From Siphonodentalium dalli (Eukaryota; Mollusca; Scaphopoda; Gadilida; Siphonodentaliidae), in assembly GCA_032622095.1 (NCBI GenBank), contig CP136062.1:201339959-201403958 (forward strand): a DNA stretch of 64,000 nt. The letters run 5' to 3'. Positions within the stretch are counted from its first letter, which is position 1. The number at the start of each line of letters is the position of its first letter. This document shows, in pieces, positions 43,801 through 48,694 of the stretch. A program made the translations under genes and the position numbers. Below the pieces are notes generated by a model. The model did not search any database and was not told the origin of the DNA. It was given only the letters and a program-made list of their open reading frames with translations.

Positions 43801-46800
43801 CGGCAGCAATTGAATACCAATTCGGTATTTATTCGGCATCAATTCGGTACCAGTTCGGCATTGATTCGGGTTATTCGGCAACAAGTCGGTAGTAATCTGG
43901 GTAATTCGGCAGCTACTCGCACGAAATTACGGTATCAGTTCGGGATAATTCTTTATCATTCGGGAAGACATTCGGAAGAATTCTGGAATACTCGGCAATG
44001 TTCGGGACGATTAAATTTTGTCATCAGTTCGGCGGCTTTTGGAATAAAACTCGTCCAGAATTCTCCCGAATGCTGCCGATTTGGTCTGGTCCCGAATTGG
44101 TGCCGAATATACTAATTCGGGACAGAAAATCGGGAATATGGAACCGGGGCATTACGGGACTTTCATTTGAGTTCGGTGCTTACAAATCGATTCGAAACAG
44201 CGCGAATAATTAAATGCCAGTCATAATAATGACACTGTGAGAATCTTTCGTGTTTCCTCTTTCCAACGATATATAATGCGTATGTATCCGTTTTAGTTAT
44301 CTGCCTCAATTATCAAGAAGAAGTGGTACTATCTTCCATCAGGATAAAACAATGCGTAACTTCTATGACGTCGTTAGAGTTCATAACGTTAGATCACGTT
44401 ACCGCTTAACCGGCCGATGCATTTGACTGTTTCAGACGTCTTGGCGATATCTCGGGCACCGATGGTAATTTATCTTTACGTTGAAACTTGATAATTAATG
44501 AGCGTGTGTATATGAGGCGCGTTTATATACTTGAGTGGAAATCAAATCGGGTTAAAAGGTCAAATCGGGTAAAACCGGATTGATTTCGACGGGTACTTTT
44601 GTCGGGTACTTTTGTTCGGGCAGTGTTTTGGACGGGTCAAATCGTGACCCCACTTGACCTTGGCCTTCAAAATAGACAATTCAAGGTCAAACCCCGGACG
44701 AAGTCGGGTCACCTTCTAGTCTATTATATATTTTGGAAGATCTGTCTGTGTGTCTGTCTGTGTGTCTGTGTGTTCGCGATGGACTCGAAAACGGCCGAAC
44801 CGATTTTGATGAAACTTGGAATGTGGGGTTTTTTTCGGCCGAGAACTGGCATAGGCCTATTAATTTGTCCGTGCGACGTGACCTTGACCTTGAAATCGGG
44901 TAATTTCAAGGTCAAACGCCCGAATATCACGGGATTTCGATGAAACTTGGTATGTGGGGGTACTTTCTTATGGCGAGTCTCTTAAGCATATTCGTTTGCC
45001 CGTGCGACGTGACCTTGACCTTGAAATCGGGTAACTTCAAGGTCAAATCGCCAATTTTGATGGGATTTCGACGAAATTTGATACGTAGGGTTACTTTTGT
45101 CCACTGATTGTTTTGGACGGGTCCAATCGTGACCCCGACCAGACCTTGACTTTCAAAATGATCAATTCAAGGTCAAATCGGGTAAAACCGGATGGATTTC
45201 GACGGGCACGTTTGTCGGGTACTTTTGTCCGGGCAGTGTTTTTGGACTGGTCAAATCGTGACCCCAATTGACCTTGACCTTCAAAATGGCCAATTCAAGG
45301 TCAAAGCCCGGACGAAGTCGGGTCACCTTCTAGTAAATATATATATCTTCTATTATATATTTTGAAAGATCTGTGTGTGTGTCTGTCTGTAATCGATGGA
45401 CTCGAAAACGGCCGAACCGATTTCGATGAAACTTGGTATGTGGGGTTATTTTCGGCCGGGGAGTAACATATGCATATTAATTTTCAGATCCGAGGTCAAC
45501 TTTTCACGTGCCGAGGTCAAATCTGTTTTTACGCTGTGTTACAGGACTTTCATTTGAGTTCGGTGCTTACAAATCGATTCGAAACAGCGCGAATAATAAA
45601 ATGCCAGTCATAATAATGACACTGTGAGAATCTTTCGTGTTTCCTCTTTCCAACGATATATAATGCGTATGTATCCGTTTTAGTTATCTGCATCAATTAT
45701 CAAGAAGAAGTGGTACTATCTTCCATCAGGATAAAAACAATGCGTAACTTCTATGACGTCGTTAGAGGTCATACCGTTAGATCACGTTAACGCTTAATCG
45801 GCCGATGCATTTGACTGTTTCAGACGTCTTGGCGATATCTCGGGCACCGATGGTAATTTATCTTTACGTTGAAACTTGATAATTAATGAGCGTGTGTATA
45901 TGAGGCGCGTTTATATACTTGAGTGGAAATCAAATCGGGTTAAACTGGCGGATTTTTACGGACGAAATTTGATGCATAGGGTATCTCGGTATCCGCTGGG
46001 CCGATTTCCCGTTATCCGCTGGGCCGATTTCCACCATTTTTGGGGTGTTGGTGTTTGACCCCACCAGACCTTGACCTTCAAAATGGTCAATTCAAGGTCA
46101 AAGCCCGGACGAAGTCGGGTCACCTTCTAGTATATATATATATATATATATATATATAGGATATCCACACTATTTCAGTGGATATGGGTTATATCTCATG
46201 AGTGATGACAAAACATTGAATTTACACGAGTGGCTAAAAAAGTGGCTTTAGCCACGAGTGGAAATTCAAATGTTTTGTCATCACGAATGAGATTTAACCC
46301 ATATCCACTGAAAAAGTGTGGATATTCTGTTTATTATAACTTTAGTTACTTGCCTATGACCCCCCAATGAATGTCAATACATCAGAAATTTCAAGCTGAT
46401 ATCACTCACTAGTGGGATATCACTTATATCTCACTGCTAAAACCTTATAATTCATGGGCAAGTATATAATAAATATGTATCTTCATGCCATATAACCTTC
46501 GCAATTATCCAAACTTTGGAGTTATCTCGCTTGCACTTCAGATAACCGTCTTAACAAAGCATAACCTTTCTTTAAACACAGCATAAAACGTTCCGCTTCA
46601 GCTCAACGCGAATTATTTCATACCCTTTATTTCCTCATACAGACATGTCCCATATATGCTTTGGTGTATATTTAATCAGATATATATGCACATATAAACG
46701 TGCATATATAGGTACCTGACCGTTACATATGTATTCATATGTGTGTGTATGTGTGTTGGTGTGTGTATGTCTACGTGGATGCATGTATATATGTATGTAT

Positions 46801-48675
46801 ATAAGCATATATATGTAAATGAGCATTTATATATATGTATATAACCATGCATATATTCACGAGTTCTGGCGCGGCTGTGTACGTGCACTTGCGCATTTAT
46901 AGGTGTATACATGTATATTTTCGTATATATATGAGTATATACATATGTATGTATATGTATGTGTGTATGTATATGTGTGTATGTGTGTGAGGGTGGGCGT
47001 GTATGTGAGTGTGCGGATGTGTGATCGTGCCGGTGCTCGTGAGGGTATGCATACTTATATGCACTCAAATATGTTCGTATTTGTCTCTTTGTCAGTCAAA
47101 TTATATAACCCTGTATGTTGTATACATAGCCAAATTCCTGCATGCAGGATGTATTTGTGTTCTCAATTTATTTATAATGTTTATATATATGCTCTTCATT
47201 ATATGGAGGAATAAAGATATATATAACCAACTTAAAGCTGACCACAATATCTCTTAATACTGTGACATAATTCCAGTTGATCGATCCATGCATGAGTGGC
47301 CCACACTGCATATCAACATTTGTTTTCATTGGGCTGGAATATTTGTGACTGCTGTTTTTCTTCATTATAATATTATATGGGGCTATGATGCTATATTATG
47401 CAATTAAAAATCTAACTCAACATTATAATACAAATGAAGCCTCCTCTCATAGACCCAAGACAATAAGTTATCTGGTGATTGGAGTATTGTGTGAAATTAT
47501 AAATTAAGTTCTTGGTATACCGAGTATTAAAATCCATTGTTTTGATCGTCTCATAATAATTGTTCAGATTTTATTATGAAGATGGTGATATGTGAAATTC
47601 AAGATAATTCTCCAGATATATCCATAATTTTATAATGAAGATGGTGATATGTGAAATTCCAGATTATTCACCAGATATATCCAGAGAAATTCTTTGTTGA
47701 AAATATCTTGCCGTTTTGGCTGGATTTATGCAAAAACGTGCCTCTCCCCCAAAACACAATTTTAAGTGAATTGCGTGTAATTCAGATATGTCTCGTATGT
47801 TGTTGGGGAATAATGCAGATGTGTTGTCGGAAGCGGTGCCCGGACGAGACAGTGTATAATCCATTTAAGGGAAAGGGTTGATAACAGATTTGCAAAATAC
47901 ACATTTAAAGGAAGGTAACTCTTCCGCGAGTTAATATCCGCGATAAAATCGAGAATGCAAATATAATTCCTTTCATCTTGTTATTTTGAGGCGACACGTT
48001 GCATGGTTTGGTGTAATTGTTGACGCCCTGGGTAAACTAGTCAACATTCAAAGTCGGGCGTAATTTCTCAATAATTGTTCAACATTATCATTCACATTAT
48101 ATAGTGAATAATCTTTTCTGATTAGAAAAATCTGTTTCATCTTTACGGATGTGACTAACAGTGTGTGCACTTTCCGCTAACAAATATAATCGTATCTTCG
48201 AAATTTGAAGTTCTGAATATTATGTACGTTTAGGGGTTTAAGGGATTATGGGTCATGAAACCATTAATTCATTGCGATAGACCATTCTAATATTTTCATG
48301 TTGTATTAAATCATCAAACAGTTACTCCATTTCACGTTGTCATTTAAATTATCAATTTATTTCCACATACGTCCAGGGTGACAGAGCGGTCCACATTTGG
48401 CTATGACGCTCATATGAATGTATGGTATAGAATCACATTTCTTTTGAATAAATTAATGTTCGCACATGCTTGTAAATATTGTAAAACTAAACAATAAATC
48501 GATCAATTTATTATTACTTACCTGTTACTGATACCTTGACGTTATGGTTTTCCGTGAGCTTGAGTTGTGTGTTGGTTGGATGCTGGCACAAAACATGAGG
48601 AAAAATAACCAAGATAAAAACTAAGAAGGTAACCAGTCTGTGCTGAGCCCCATCCCAGATATACTCCACGCGCAT
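5716..48675 (-). CDS. Beta-1,3-glucan-binding protein / GH16 beta-1,3-glucanase, 12 coding exons
   Basis: Whole-gene span. The exons are 48522-48675, 40535-40618, 39404-39526, 32059-32180, 30111-30185, 28002-28071, 24335-24502, 22660-22737, 19540-19651, 15609-15680, 8423-8549 and 5716-5919. Every junction has AG/GT and compatible phase, and the total of 1,389 bases gives 462 residues. Residues 1 to about 31 form a signal peptide. Residues of about 57-125 resemble the CBM39 glucan-binding domain. Residues of about 135-460 are a GH16 fold with GEIDMME (Glu284, Asp286, Glu289), so both catalytic glutamates are kept. Insect GNBPs have lost these, while mollusc laminarinases keep them. The likely role is secreted, in digestion of, or immune recognition of, beta-1,3-glucans. 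The 5' UTR probably begins in a further upstream exon. Enzymatic activity is inferred from residues only. Confidence 0.92.
5920..8422. other. Intron 11 of the GH16 gene
   Basis: No mobile element was confidently recognised here. The small open frames show no family motifs. Confidence 0.5.
8423..8549 (-). CDS. GH16 gene, coding exon 11
   Basis: Acceptor TTGCAG (8555-8550), donor GTAAGC just below 8423. It encodes residues 353-395, including VDGKETLRL, FYKLGRFRGKNPWANG and APFDQP. The last is the conserved block preceding LILNVAVG in this family. It enters in phase 2 and leaves in phase 0, so PFDQP joins directly to the FYLILNV of exon 12. Confidence 0.93.
8571..8829. repeat. 50-bp minisatellite, about five copies
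   Basis: The unit starts TCGTAAATATAATTATAATG and ends TAGAGCGGGT. Copies start at 8571, 8621, 8671, 8721 and 8771. The copies are almost identical, and the last carries an 8-base internal extension (ACAGACAT). The array begins about 20 bases upstream of the exon 11 splice acceptor in the transcript sense. Confidence 0.95.
8876..9128. mobile_element. Fold-back / hairpin MITE
   Basis: The arms are imperfect inverted copies. The left begins CAATAAGCAAGATCACC, and the right ends with the complement of CAATAAGCGAGATCACT. CGCTACCATATTGG and GTGCTACAG blocks lie at matching positions on both sides. The centre is rich in GGAATTCCATAT-type short palindromes. There is no coding capacity. The target duplication is unclear. 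Confidence 0.8.
11450..13030. repeat. Motif-rich island with CATGGACCCAGGC phrases
   Basis: About 1.5 kb in which short phrases such as CATGGACCCA, CCCAGGC and TATATGTAGGACATGG, and their complements, recur at irregular spacing. Open frames on the minus strand up to 107 residues come from this biased composition and look like no known protein. It forms the core of the 10.25-15.5 kb inverted-arm structure. Confidence 0.6.
13069..13700 (+). pseudogene. LINE 3' tail: C-terminal CCHC region and 3' UTR
   Basis: The open frame 13069-13446 (125 residues) has CTCGYEVEDAFHYFFECPLY, a Cys-Cys-His-Cys knuckle with the preceding ILHCRIRN block. This is typical of the C-terminus of non-LTR retrotransposon polyproteins. 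A 3' UTR follows, with AATAAA at about 13683. There is no reverse transcriptase upstream, so it is a 5'-truncated copy. Confidence 0.75.
13851..13868. repeat. Poly-G run
   Basis: Eighteen consecutive G. Similar runs lie at 17676-17694 (C), 18552-18565 (G) and about 23863-23873 (G). The open frames that cross them are compositional artefacts. Confidence 0.95.
15609..15680 (-). CDS. GH16 gene, coding exon 10
   Basis: Acceptor TTTACAG, donor GTGAGT. It encodes residues 329-353, with GTWADTVHEFSLDWTENYI. This is the conserved GH16/GNBP strand in which the W-ADxxH-x5-DWTE pattern is seen. It enters in phase 2 and leaves in phase 2. Confidence 0.92.
16112..16605. mobile_element. TTAA-flanked MITE, family AGGYACG (copy 1)
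   Basis: A 494-bp unit bounded by TTAA at 16108-16111 and 16606-16609. It starts AGGCACGTGAGGCC and ends GGCCAACCGTACCT. It is homologous in inverted orientation to 39799-40259. Shared interior phrases include the complement of TAAACATAAAGAGCGTTCTT. The TTAA target is typical of piggyBac-type transposition. It has no transposase. Confidence 0.85.
16758..17135. mobile_element. piggyBac-type MITE with two internal hairpins (copy 1)
   Basis: A 378-bp unit with TTAA at 16754-16757 and 17136-17139 and TIRs CTCTTTACCCAACA / TGTTGGGTAAAGGG. Two 67-base hairpins lie inside, at 16785-16851 and 16918-16984. Each has arms of about 31 bases, starting CCAATGCATTCTCTTATATA, around a 3-4 base loop. The two hairpins are inverted relative to each other. 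TTAA targets and CCYT-like termini fit piggyBac. Confidence 0.88.
17248..17648. mobile_element. Inverted-repeat element, arms about 125 bp
   Basis: The left arm (17248-17373) and right arm (17525-17648) are diverged inverted copies. They share CACTGCTTCAAGACTG, GAATGTTAGTTTGTG and AAGCATCCATTTTGCA. The spacer is about 150 bases. It is probably a fold-back MITE; its ends and duplication are not resolved. Confidence 0.7.
17990..18400. repeat. Degenerate tandem repeat
   Basis: Phrases of the type ATAAACTTCTCCC...AATTGAAACC.TAGGAxATTGTTACC recur two to three times, with a period of about 160 bases. No coding signal. Confidence 0.45.
18714..18971 (-). pseudogene. LINE C-terminal fragment
   Basis: An 85-residue frame with CACGDVKSTGHFLLHACPQY, again a C-x-C...H...C knuckle followed by Pro-x-Tyr, preceded by HTFTRLKCSNFNADVLLN. 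This matches the C-terminus of non-LTR retrotransposon ORF2 proteins. It is isolated, with no reverse transcriptase nearby, and belongs to a different lineage from the 13.1 kb fragment. Confidence 0.65.
19061..19128. repeat. Fragment of the AGGYACG TTAA family, duplicated
   Basis: TTAAAGGCACGGTGGCC followed by a near-identical TAAAGGCACGGGTGGCC about 30 bases on, each with a GTAGGTTATAA tail. It resembles the terminus of the elements at 16112 and 39799. Confidence 0.5.
19540..19651 (-). CDS. GH16 gene, coding exon 9
   Basis: Acceptor TTTACAG, donor GTAAGT. It encodes residues 292-329, with GNVVAKDNRGESHGIDKVSS then AIHWGVDP. In the family this segment (GN...GVxxVGSxLHWG) directly follows the catalytic GEIDxxE block. 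It enters in phase 1 and leaves in phase 2. Confidence 0.93.
20049..20161. mobile_element. Short hairpin element
   Basis: Inverted arms TTGGGATATATGATTTCATG...and its diverged complement, with GAAACGAGTTT and AAATTTGATTCAC blocks in both arms. The total is about 113 bases. It is probably a small fold-back MITE. Confidence 0.7.
21640..21860 (+). repeat. Dispersed repeat, copy 1 of 3
   Basis: Phrase GAATAATATACCATTCCAATGT...GAGAATCCATTTAGCA. Related copies are at about 24182-24330 and 24640-24770. It is non-coding, and the 70-residue frame here is not supported. Confidence 0.55.
21925..22510 (-). mobile_element. Helitron-like non-autonomous element (minus copy)
   Basis: A 586-bp unit. Read on the minus strand it starts TCTAATATATATTTTGGG, ends in CTAG, and is flanked 5' by A and 3' by T, as the Helitron rule requires. 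A GC hairpin (GCCCGGACGAAGTCGGG) lies about 13 bases before the CTAG end. The interior is about three tandem units of roughly 125-130 bases (near 22050, 22170 and 22300) with AAGGTCAAGGTCAGGTCGGG, plus a CAGA-rich tract. No Rep-helicase is present. Confidence 0.8.
22660..22737 (-). CDS. GH16 gene, coding exon 8 (catalytic motif)
   Basis: Acceptor CAG at 22740-22738, donor GTACGA. It encodes residues 266-292, AIWILPKKEMYGGWP then TGGEIDMMEARG. GEIDMME is the GH16 ExDxxE signature, with Glu284 as nucleophile, Asp286 as assisting residue and Glu289 as acid/base by family analogy. It enters and leaves in phase 1. Confidence 0.95.
22858..23232. mobile_element. piggyBac-type MITE with two internal hairpins (copy 2)
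   Basis: A 375-bp unit with TTAA at 22854-22857 and 23233-23236 and TIRs CCCTTTACCCAACA / TGTTGGGTAAAGGG. It is inverted relative to the copy at 16758. The hairpins are at 23008-23072 (right arm slightly short) and 23139-23205. It sits in intron 7. Confidence 0.88.
24096..24160. mobile_element. Short hairpin with TTCAGATAATAAG arms
   Basis: GGAAATGTTCAGATAATAAG and its complement flank a short centre (CAACGAACGTT). The same 20-base end occurs at 24557-24579 and, inverted, at 27899-27921. This is therefore a minimal copy of that terminus. Confidence 0.65.
24182..24330 (+). repeat. Dispersed repeat, copy 2 of 3
   Basis: Diverged relative of 21640-21860. It starts a few bases downstream of the exon 7 donor in the transcript sense. 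Confidence 0.45.
24335..24502 (-). CDS. GH16 gene, coding exon 7
   Basis: Acceptor TTTACAG, donor GTGAGT. It encodes residues 210-266, with MFESCTETYNYGCRREG and KYGRITVKAKIPKGDWLWP. These correspond to the CTxxxYGCxR and KYGRxEVxAKxPxGDWLWPAIW blocks of beta-1,3-glucan-binding proteins. It enters and leaves in phase 1. Confidence 0.95.
24640..24944. repeat. Dispersed repeat, copy 3, then a CTCCCAT...GAGGTCACC repeat
   Basis: The first half is a third copy of the 21640 repeat. From about 24800 the sequence matches the repeat that hosts the Polinton-like element: GGCTCCCATTC, then GAGGTCACCCCGAAGGTCC at 24903-24921. It therefore serves as an uninterrupted relative of the 32411-38452 insertion site. 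Confidence 0.65.
24985..27003. mobile_element. Fold-back element with 9-bp target duplication (MULE-like?)
   Basis: GAGTATAAC is at 24976-24984 and repeated exactly at 27004-27012. The 2,019-bp unit between starts GGGTGTGTCTTTTTACCGG and ends with its complement, and the arms match for at least 310 bases. Farther in, GGATCCGGGCAT...TGTACCTTTAAAT phrases recur in both orientations. The core has an approximately 83-base tandem duplication at 25603-25760. A 9-bp duplication with long TIRs fits Mutator-like or fold-back elements. No transposase was seen. Confidence 0.85.
28002..28071 (-). CDS. GH16 gene, coding exon 6
   Basis: Acceptor TTCCAG, donor GTCAGT (less common than GTRAGT). It encodes residues 187-210, TLTVDHPDFSGPDALDSAVM. 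In the family, LxPTLT is followed by a variable stretch before the CTxxxYGC block. It enters in phase 0 and leaves in phase 1, so LRP joins to TLT. Confidence 0.85.
28072..30110. other. Intron 5 of the GH16 gene
   Basis: AT-rich sequence without a confident repeat boundary or coding signal. Confidence 0.5.
30111..30185 (-). CDS. GH16 gene, coding exon 5
   Basis: Acceptor TTTGTAG, donor GTGAGT. It encodes residues 162-186, with NEEFQVYTPLERNLYFKNDN and LFLRP. This equals the NxEFQxYTxxxxNxYxxNGxLxLxPT block of GH16 glucan-binding proteins. Phase 0 at both ends. Confidence 0.95.
30186..32058. other. Intron 4 of the GH16 gene
   Basis: No mobile element was confidently delimited. The open frames on both strands have no family signature. 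Confidence 0.5.
32059..32180 (-). CDS. GH16 gene, coding exon 4 (start of the GH16 domain)
   Basis: Acceptor CTTTCAG, donor GTCAGT. It encodes residues 121-161, ending IIFRDTFTGRSRLGDDWKTV then ISMYGGK. This parallels the family block (L)IFxDxF..LD...WKxxxxMxGGG that opens the catalytic domain. It enters in phase 1 and leaves in phase 0. Confidence 0.9.
32330..32410. repeat. Host repeat, left half of the interrupted copy
   Basis: AAGATGGCTGCTGGCGGCCA through AGCTCCCATATA. It continues after the Polinton-like element at 38453 with GAGGTCACCCCGAAGGTCC. Uninterrupted relatives are at 24800-24944 and 38690-38860. Confidence 0.75.
32405..32410. repeat. Target-site duplication CATATA (left)
   Basis: Identical to 38453-38458 and directly abutting the TIR ends. 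The 6-bp length is that of Polinton/Maverick integration. Confidence 0.85.
32411..34148 (+). repeat. Left terminal inverted repeat (1,738 bp)
   Basis: Collinear with 36715-38452 inverted; every matched position pair sums to 70863. The outer part is homopolymer-rich (A/C-rich CAAAA and CCAAAA runs, 32470-32650). The inner part holds small open frames 32838-33098, 33256-33462 and 33630-33842, all mirrored on the right. A 51-base duplication lies near 33720-33800 (CAGTCATTGGTCAATTTATC twice). Confidence 0.95.
32838..33098 (+). CDS. Small TIR-encoded open frame, 86 residues (left copy)
   Basis: Unrecognised. It starts MHTFQCLSDAVHTYIIV and ends MEHIMYT, with an acidic, Tyr/Glu-rich middle (VIEYMTDMYYRELLEVL). 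An identical frame lies inverted at 37765-38025. Intactness in both copies may reflect only the near-identity of the TIRs. It might be a small regulatory protein or non-coding. Confidence 0.3.
   Translation: MHTFQCLSDAVHTYIIVIPENRHHYSYINNKERLFFTLSIPDEVIEYMTDMYYRELLEVLRCTILNHERTTPQNELSYSMEHIMYT
34149..34215. other. CGG-rich double hairpin at the inner edge of the left TIR
   Basis: A GGC repeat (34149-34163), then hairpin GCAGTA-TTT-TACTGC (34167-34181), then hairpin GGGGTCCGCC-GGC-GGCGGACCCC (34182-34204), then more GGC repeat. It is strikingly GC-rich in an AT-rich element and absent from the right side, so it breaks the symmetry. It could be a structured replication or packaging signal, or a small insertion. 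Confidence 0.7.
34527..34538 (+). promoter_or_regulatory. TATA-like box before the ATPase gene
   Basis: TATATAAATATA, 43 bases upstream of the ATG at 34581. The spacing would give a very short 5' leader. Prediction from sequence only. Confidence 0.4.
34581..36440 (+). CDS. C2H2 zinc finger / poly-Gln / A32-like packaging-type ATPase (619 aa)
   Basis: Residues 3-26 form a C2H2 finger (Cys5, Cys8, His21, His26). Residues of about 31-108 are a Gln/His-rich CAA/CAG tract. The P-loop domain follows: Walker A GPTSCGKT at 137-144, preceded by FKHPFTACVS; Walker B VILDDLM at 209-215; then SLISLNQNFYYN and LSRQMYP blocks. Residues of about 330-410 hold degenerate PGQQNGMKY-like repeats. A second finger (C428, C431, H444, C449) and a basic helical tail follow. 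The core resembles A32/FtsK-HerA DNA-packaging ATPases of Polintons and related viruses; similar finger-ATPase fusions are, to my knowledge, common in invertebrate genomes as uncharacterised proteins. It is a single intact exon with a poly(A) signal directly after the stop. Function (DNA translocation) is inferred. Confidence 0.88.
36446..36451 (+). terminator. Poly(A) signal of the ATPase gene
   Basis: AATAAA starting six bases after the end of the stop codon. The compact arrangement is virus-like. Confidence 0.65.
36541..37028. repeat. 275-bp tandem repeat straddling the right TIR edge
   Basis: The segment ending at 36753 matches that ending at 37028, with a period of 275. Shared phrases include GGTACATGTAAGATA, CTGTATCTGTTGTTGGTAAG and CAACGCTCTTCATTCGT. 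The left TIR holds one unit plus the start of a second (GAAGAGCGTT at 33841 and 34116). The right side extends about 175 bases farther, and the left is cut by the CGG hairpin. Confidence 0.85.
36715..38452 (-). repeat. Right terminal inverted repeat (1,738 bp)
   Basis: Mirror of 32411-34148. Substitutions noticed include one in the frame 37401-37607 (Asn to Tyr) and a few in the A/T-rich outer part. The near-identity suggests a young insertion or copy correction between the ends. Confidence 0.95.
37765..38025 (-). CDS. Small TIR-encoded open frame, 86 residues (right copy)
   Basis: Residue-for-residue identical to 32838-33098. Function unknown. It could be non-coding, since nothing beyond its mirrored intactness supports it. 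Confidence 0.3.
   Translation of the reverse strand: MHTFQCLSDAVHTYIIVIPENRHHYSYINNKERLFFTLSIPDEVIEYMTDMYYRELLEVLRCTILNHERTTPQNELSYSMEHIMYT
38453..38900. repeat. Host repeat, right half, with CATATA duplication at 38453-38458
   Basis: After the duplication comes GAGGTCACCCCGAAGGTCC, matching 24903-24921. A second unit of the same repeat follows (GATGGCTGCTGGCGGCCATG near 38698, GGCTCCCATCT near 38750) and ends with a GACGGACGCACGGACG tract near 38865. Confidence 0.75.
39404..39526 (-). CDS. GH16 gene, coding exon 3 (CBM39-like region)
   Basis: Acceptor TTTCAG, donor GTAGGT. It encodes residues 80-121, with YNYGGTLNTNLRAGDKLNY and a DEGQWIAV end formed with exon 4. The GGxLNxxLxAGDxLxY and QWxV pattern resembles the N-terminal glucan-binding (CBM39-type) domain. 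Both ends are phase 1. A GT three bases farther on would also be possible, but only GTAGGT keeps the frame into exon 4. Confidence 0.88.
39799..40259. mobile_element. TTAA-flanked MITE, family AGGYACG (copy 2)
   Basis: A 461-bp unit with TTAA at 39795-39798 and 40260-40263. It starts AGGTACGGTTGGCC and ends GGCCTCACGTGCCT. It is inverted relative to 16112-16605 and lies within intron 2. Confidence 0.85.
40535..40618 (-). CDS. GH16 gene, coding exon 2
   Basis: Acceptor ATTTCAG, donor GTAGGT. It encodes residues 52-80, with REEPTIFLYSVNNQITFNTI then QTFVLHP. It is the start of the CBM39-like region (E-PTI pattern). Phase 1 at both ends, so VSVT joins AREEPT. Confidence 0.85.
40804..40847. repeat. 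(AAC)n microsatellite
   Basis: About fourteen uninterrupted AAC/CAA triplets in intron 1. Confidence 0.95.
41240..42726 (+). pseudogene. LINE relic: reverse-transcriptase 3' half and C-terminal knuckle
   Basis: Shifted frames together resemble a non-LTR reverse transcriptase. Near 41448 is QADDMMLLS (the catalytic xADD motif, with Tyr replaced by Gln). Then come SYTHLGILL (41660), a long thumb/connection region in two frames (41833-42234, 41904-42434), and at 42430-42726 a CKHC...H...C knuckle followed by a C-terminal tail ending at a stop. Several frameshifts and stops make it inactive. It lies in intron 1, antisense to the GH16 gene. Confidence 0.8.
43090..43223. repeat. TA and GT microsatellites
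   Basis: TA runs at about 43097-43120 and 43158-43170, and a GT run at about 43196-43219. The last belongs to the start of the Helitron-like copy. Confidence 0.9.
43173..44719 (+). mobile_element. Helitron-like copy A (interrupted by a MITE)
   Basis: It starts TCTATTATATATTTTGGAAG after an A and ends GGGTCACCTTCTAG before a T. Without the 782-bp insert it is about 765 bases and collinear with copy C. The 3' end has the GC hairpin GCCCGGACGAAGTCGGG-type sequence (here with CCCC GGACGAAGTCGGG) shortly before CTAG. Interior phrases CGAAAACGGCCGAACC and AAACTTGGTATGTGG recur in all copies. Confidence 0.8.
43370..44151. mobile_element. 782-bp MITE with TTA duplication and TTCGGG-saturated interior
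   Basis: TTA at 43367-43369 is repeated at 44152-44154. The TIRs are GCCCCGGTTCCACAT / ATATGGAACCGGGGC with a further GATTTT match. The interior is filled with ATTCGGGA and complementary TCCCGAAT phrases. The empty site exists in Helitron-like copy C (GTGTTACAGGAC, 45535-45546). A 3-bp TTA/TAA duplication fits PIF/Harbinger-type transposition. Confidence 0.88.
44720..45333 (+). mobile_element. Helitron-like copy B
   Basis: It starts TCTATTATATATTTTGGAAG immediately after the CTAG of copy A and ends CACCTTCTAG before T. It contains TGTCTG repeats and repeated GACCTTGACCTTGAAATCGGG phrases. The direct A-B abutment gives a head-to-tail tandem. Confidence 0.8.
45349..46130 (+). mobile_element. 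Helitron-like copy C (empty site for the MITE)
   Basis: It starts TCTATTATATATTTTG and ends CACCTTCTAG before T. It is closely similar to copy A, including the TTCGGTGCTTACAAATCG and GTGGTACTATCTTCC segments, but without the insert. Confidence 0.78.
46160..46327. mobile_element. Hairpin MITE (GGATATCCACAC)
   Basis: Arms of about 75 bases: GGATATCCACAC...CAGTGGATATGGGTT and its complement near 46327, with GATGACAAAACATT in both. The loop is near 46235. It follows a TA run (46131-46158). The sequence on to 46470 has further ACTTGCCxATGA inverted pieces that may belong to a related element. Confidence 0.75.
46635..47060. repeat. TA/TG-rich low-complexity tract
   Basis: Long runs of TATATG, GTGTGTATGT and related steps. 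The open frames across it are compositional. Confidence 0.85.
47573..47745 (+). repeat. Dispersed repeat with 61-bp tandem duplication
   Basis: TATGAAGATGGTGATATGTG occurs at about 47574 and again 61 bases on. The repeat continues into CCAGAGAAATTCTTTGTTGA and GGCTGGATTTATGCAAAA. The same sequence is inverted at about 57534-57660. Confidence 0.75.
48522..48675 (-). CDS. GH16 gene, coding exon 1 (signal peptide)
   Basis: ATG at 48675, donor GTAAGT below 48522. It encodes residues 1-52: a short polar start, the hydrophobic core LVTFLVFILVIFPHVLC, then HPTNTQLKLTENHNVKVSVT. A signal peptide is expected, with cleavage near residue 31. It leaves in phase 1 (G + CA gives Ala with exon 2). A good acceptor (TATCGTTTCAG at 48705-48695) lies 19 bases before the ATG, so a 5' non-coding exon is likely farther upstream. 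Confidence 0.85.
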
Positions 48676-48694
48676 GCTCCAATCGTGTCTATAT

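Noticed and set aside
46635-47214. His/Tyr/Ile-rich frames
   Set aside because: Low-complexity TATATG/GTGTGT composition.
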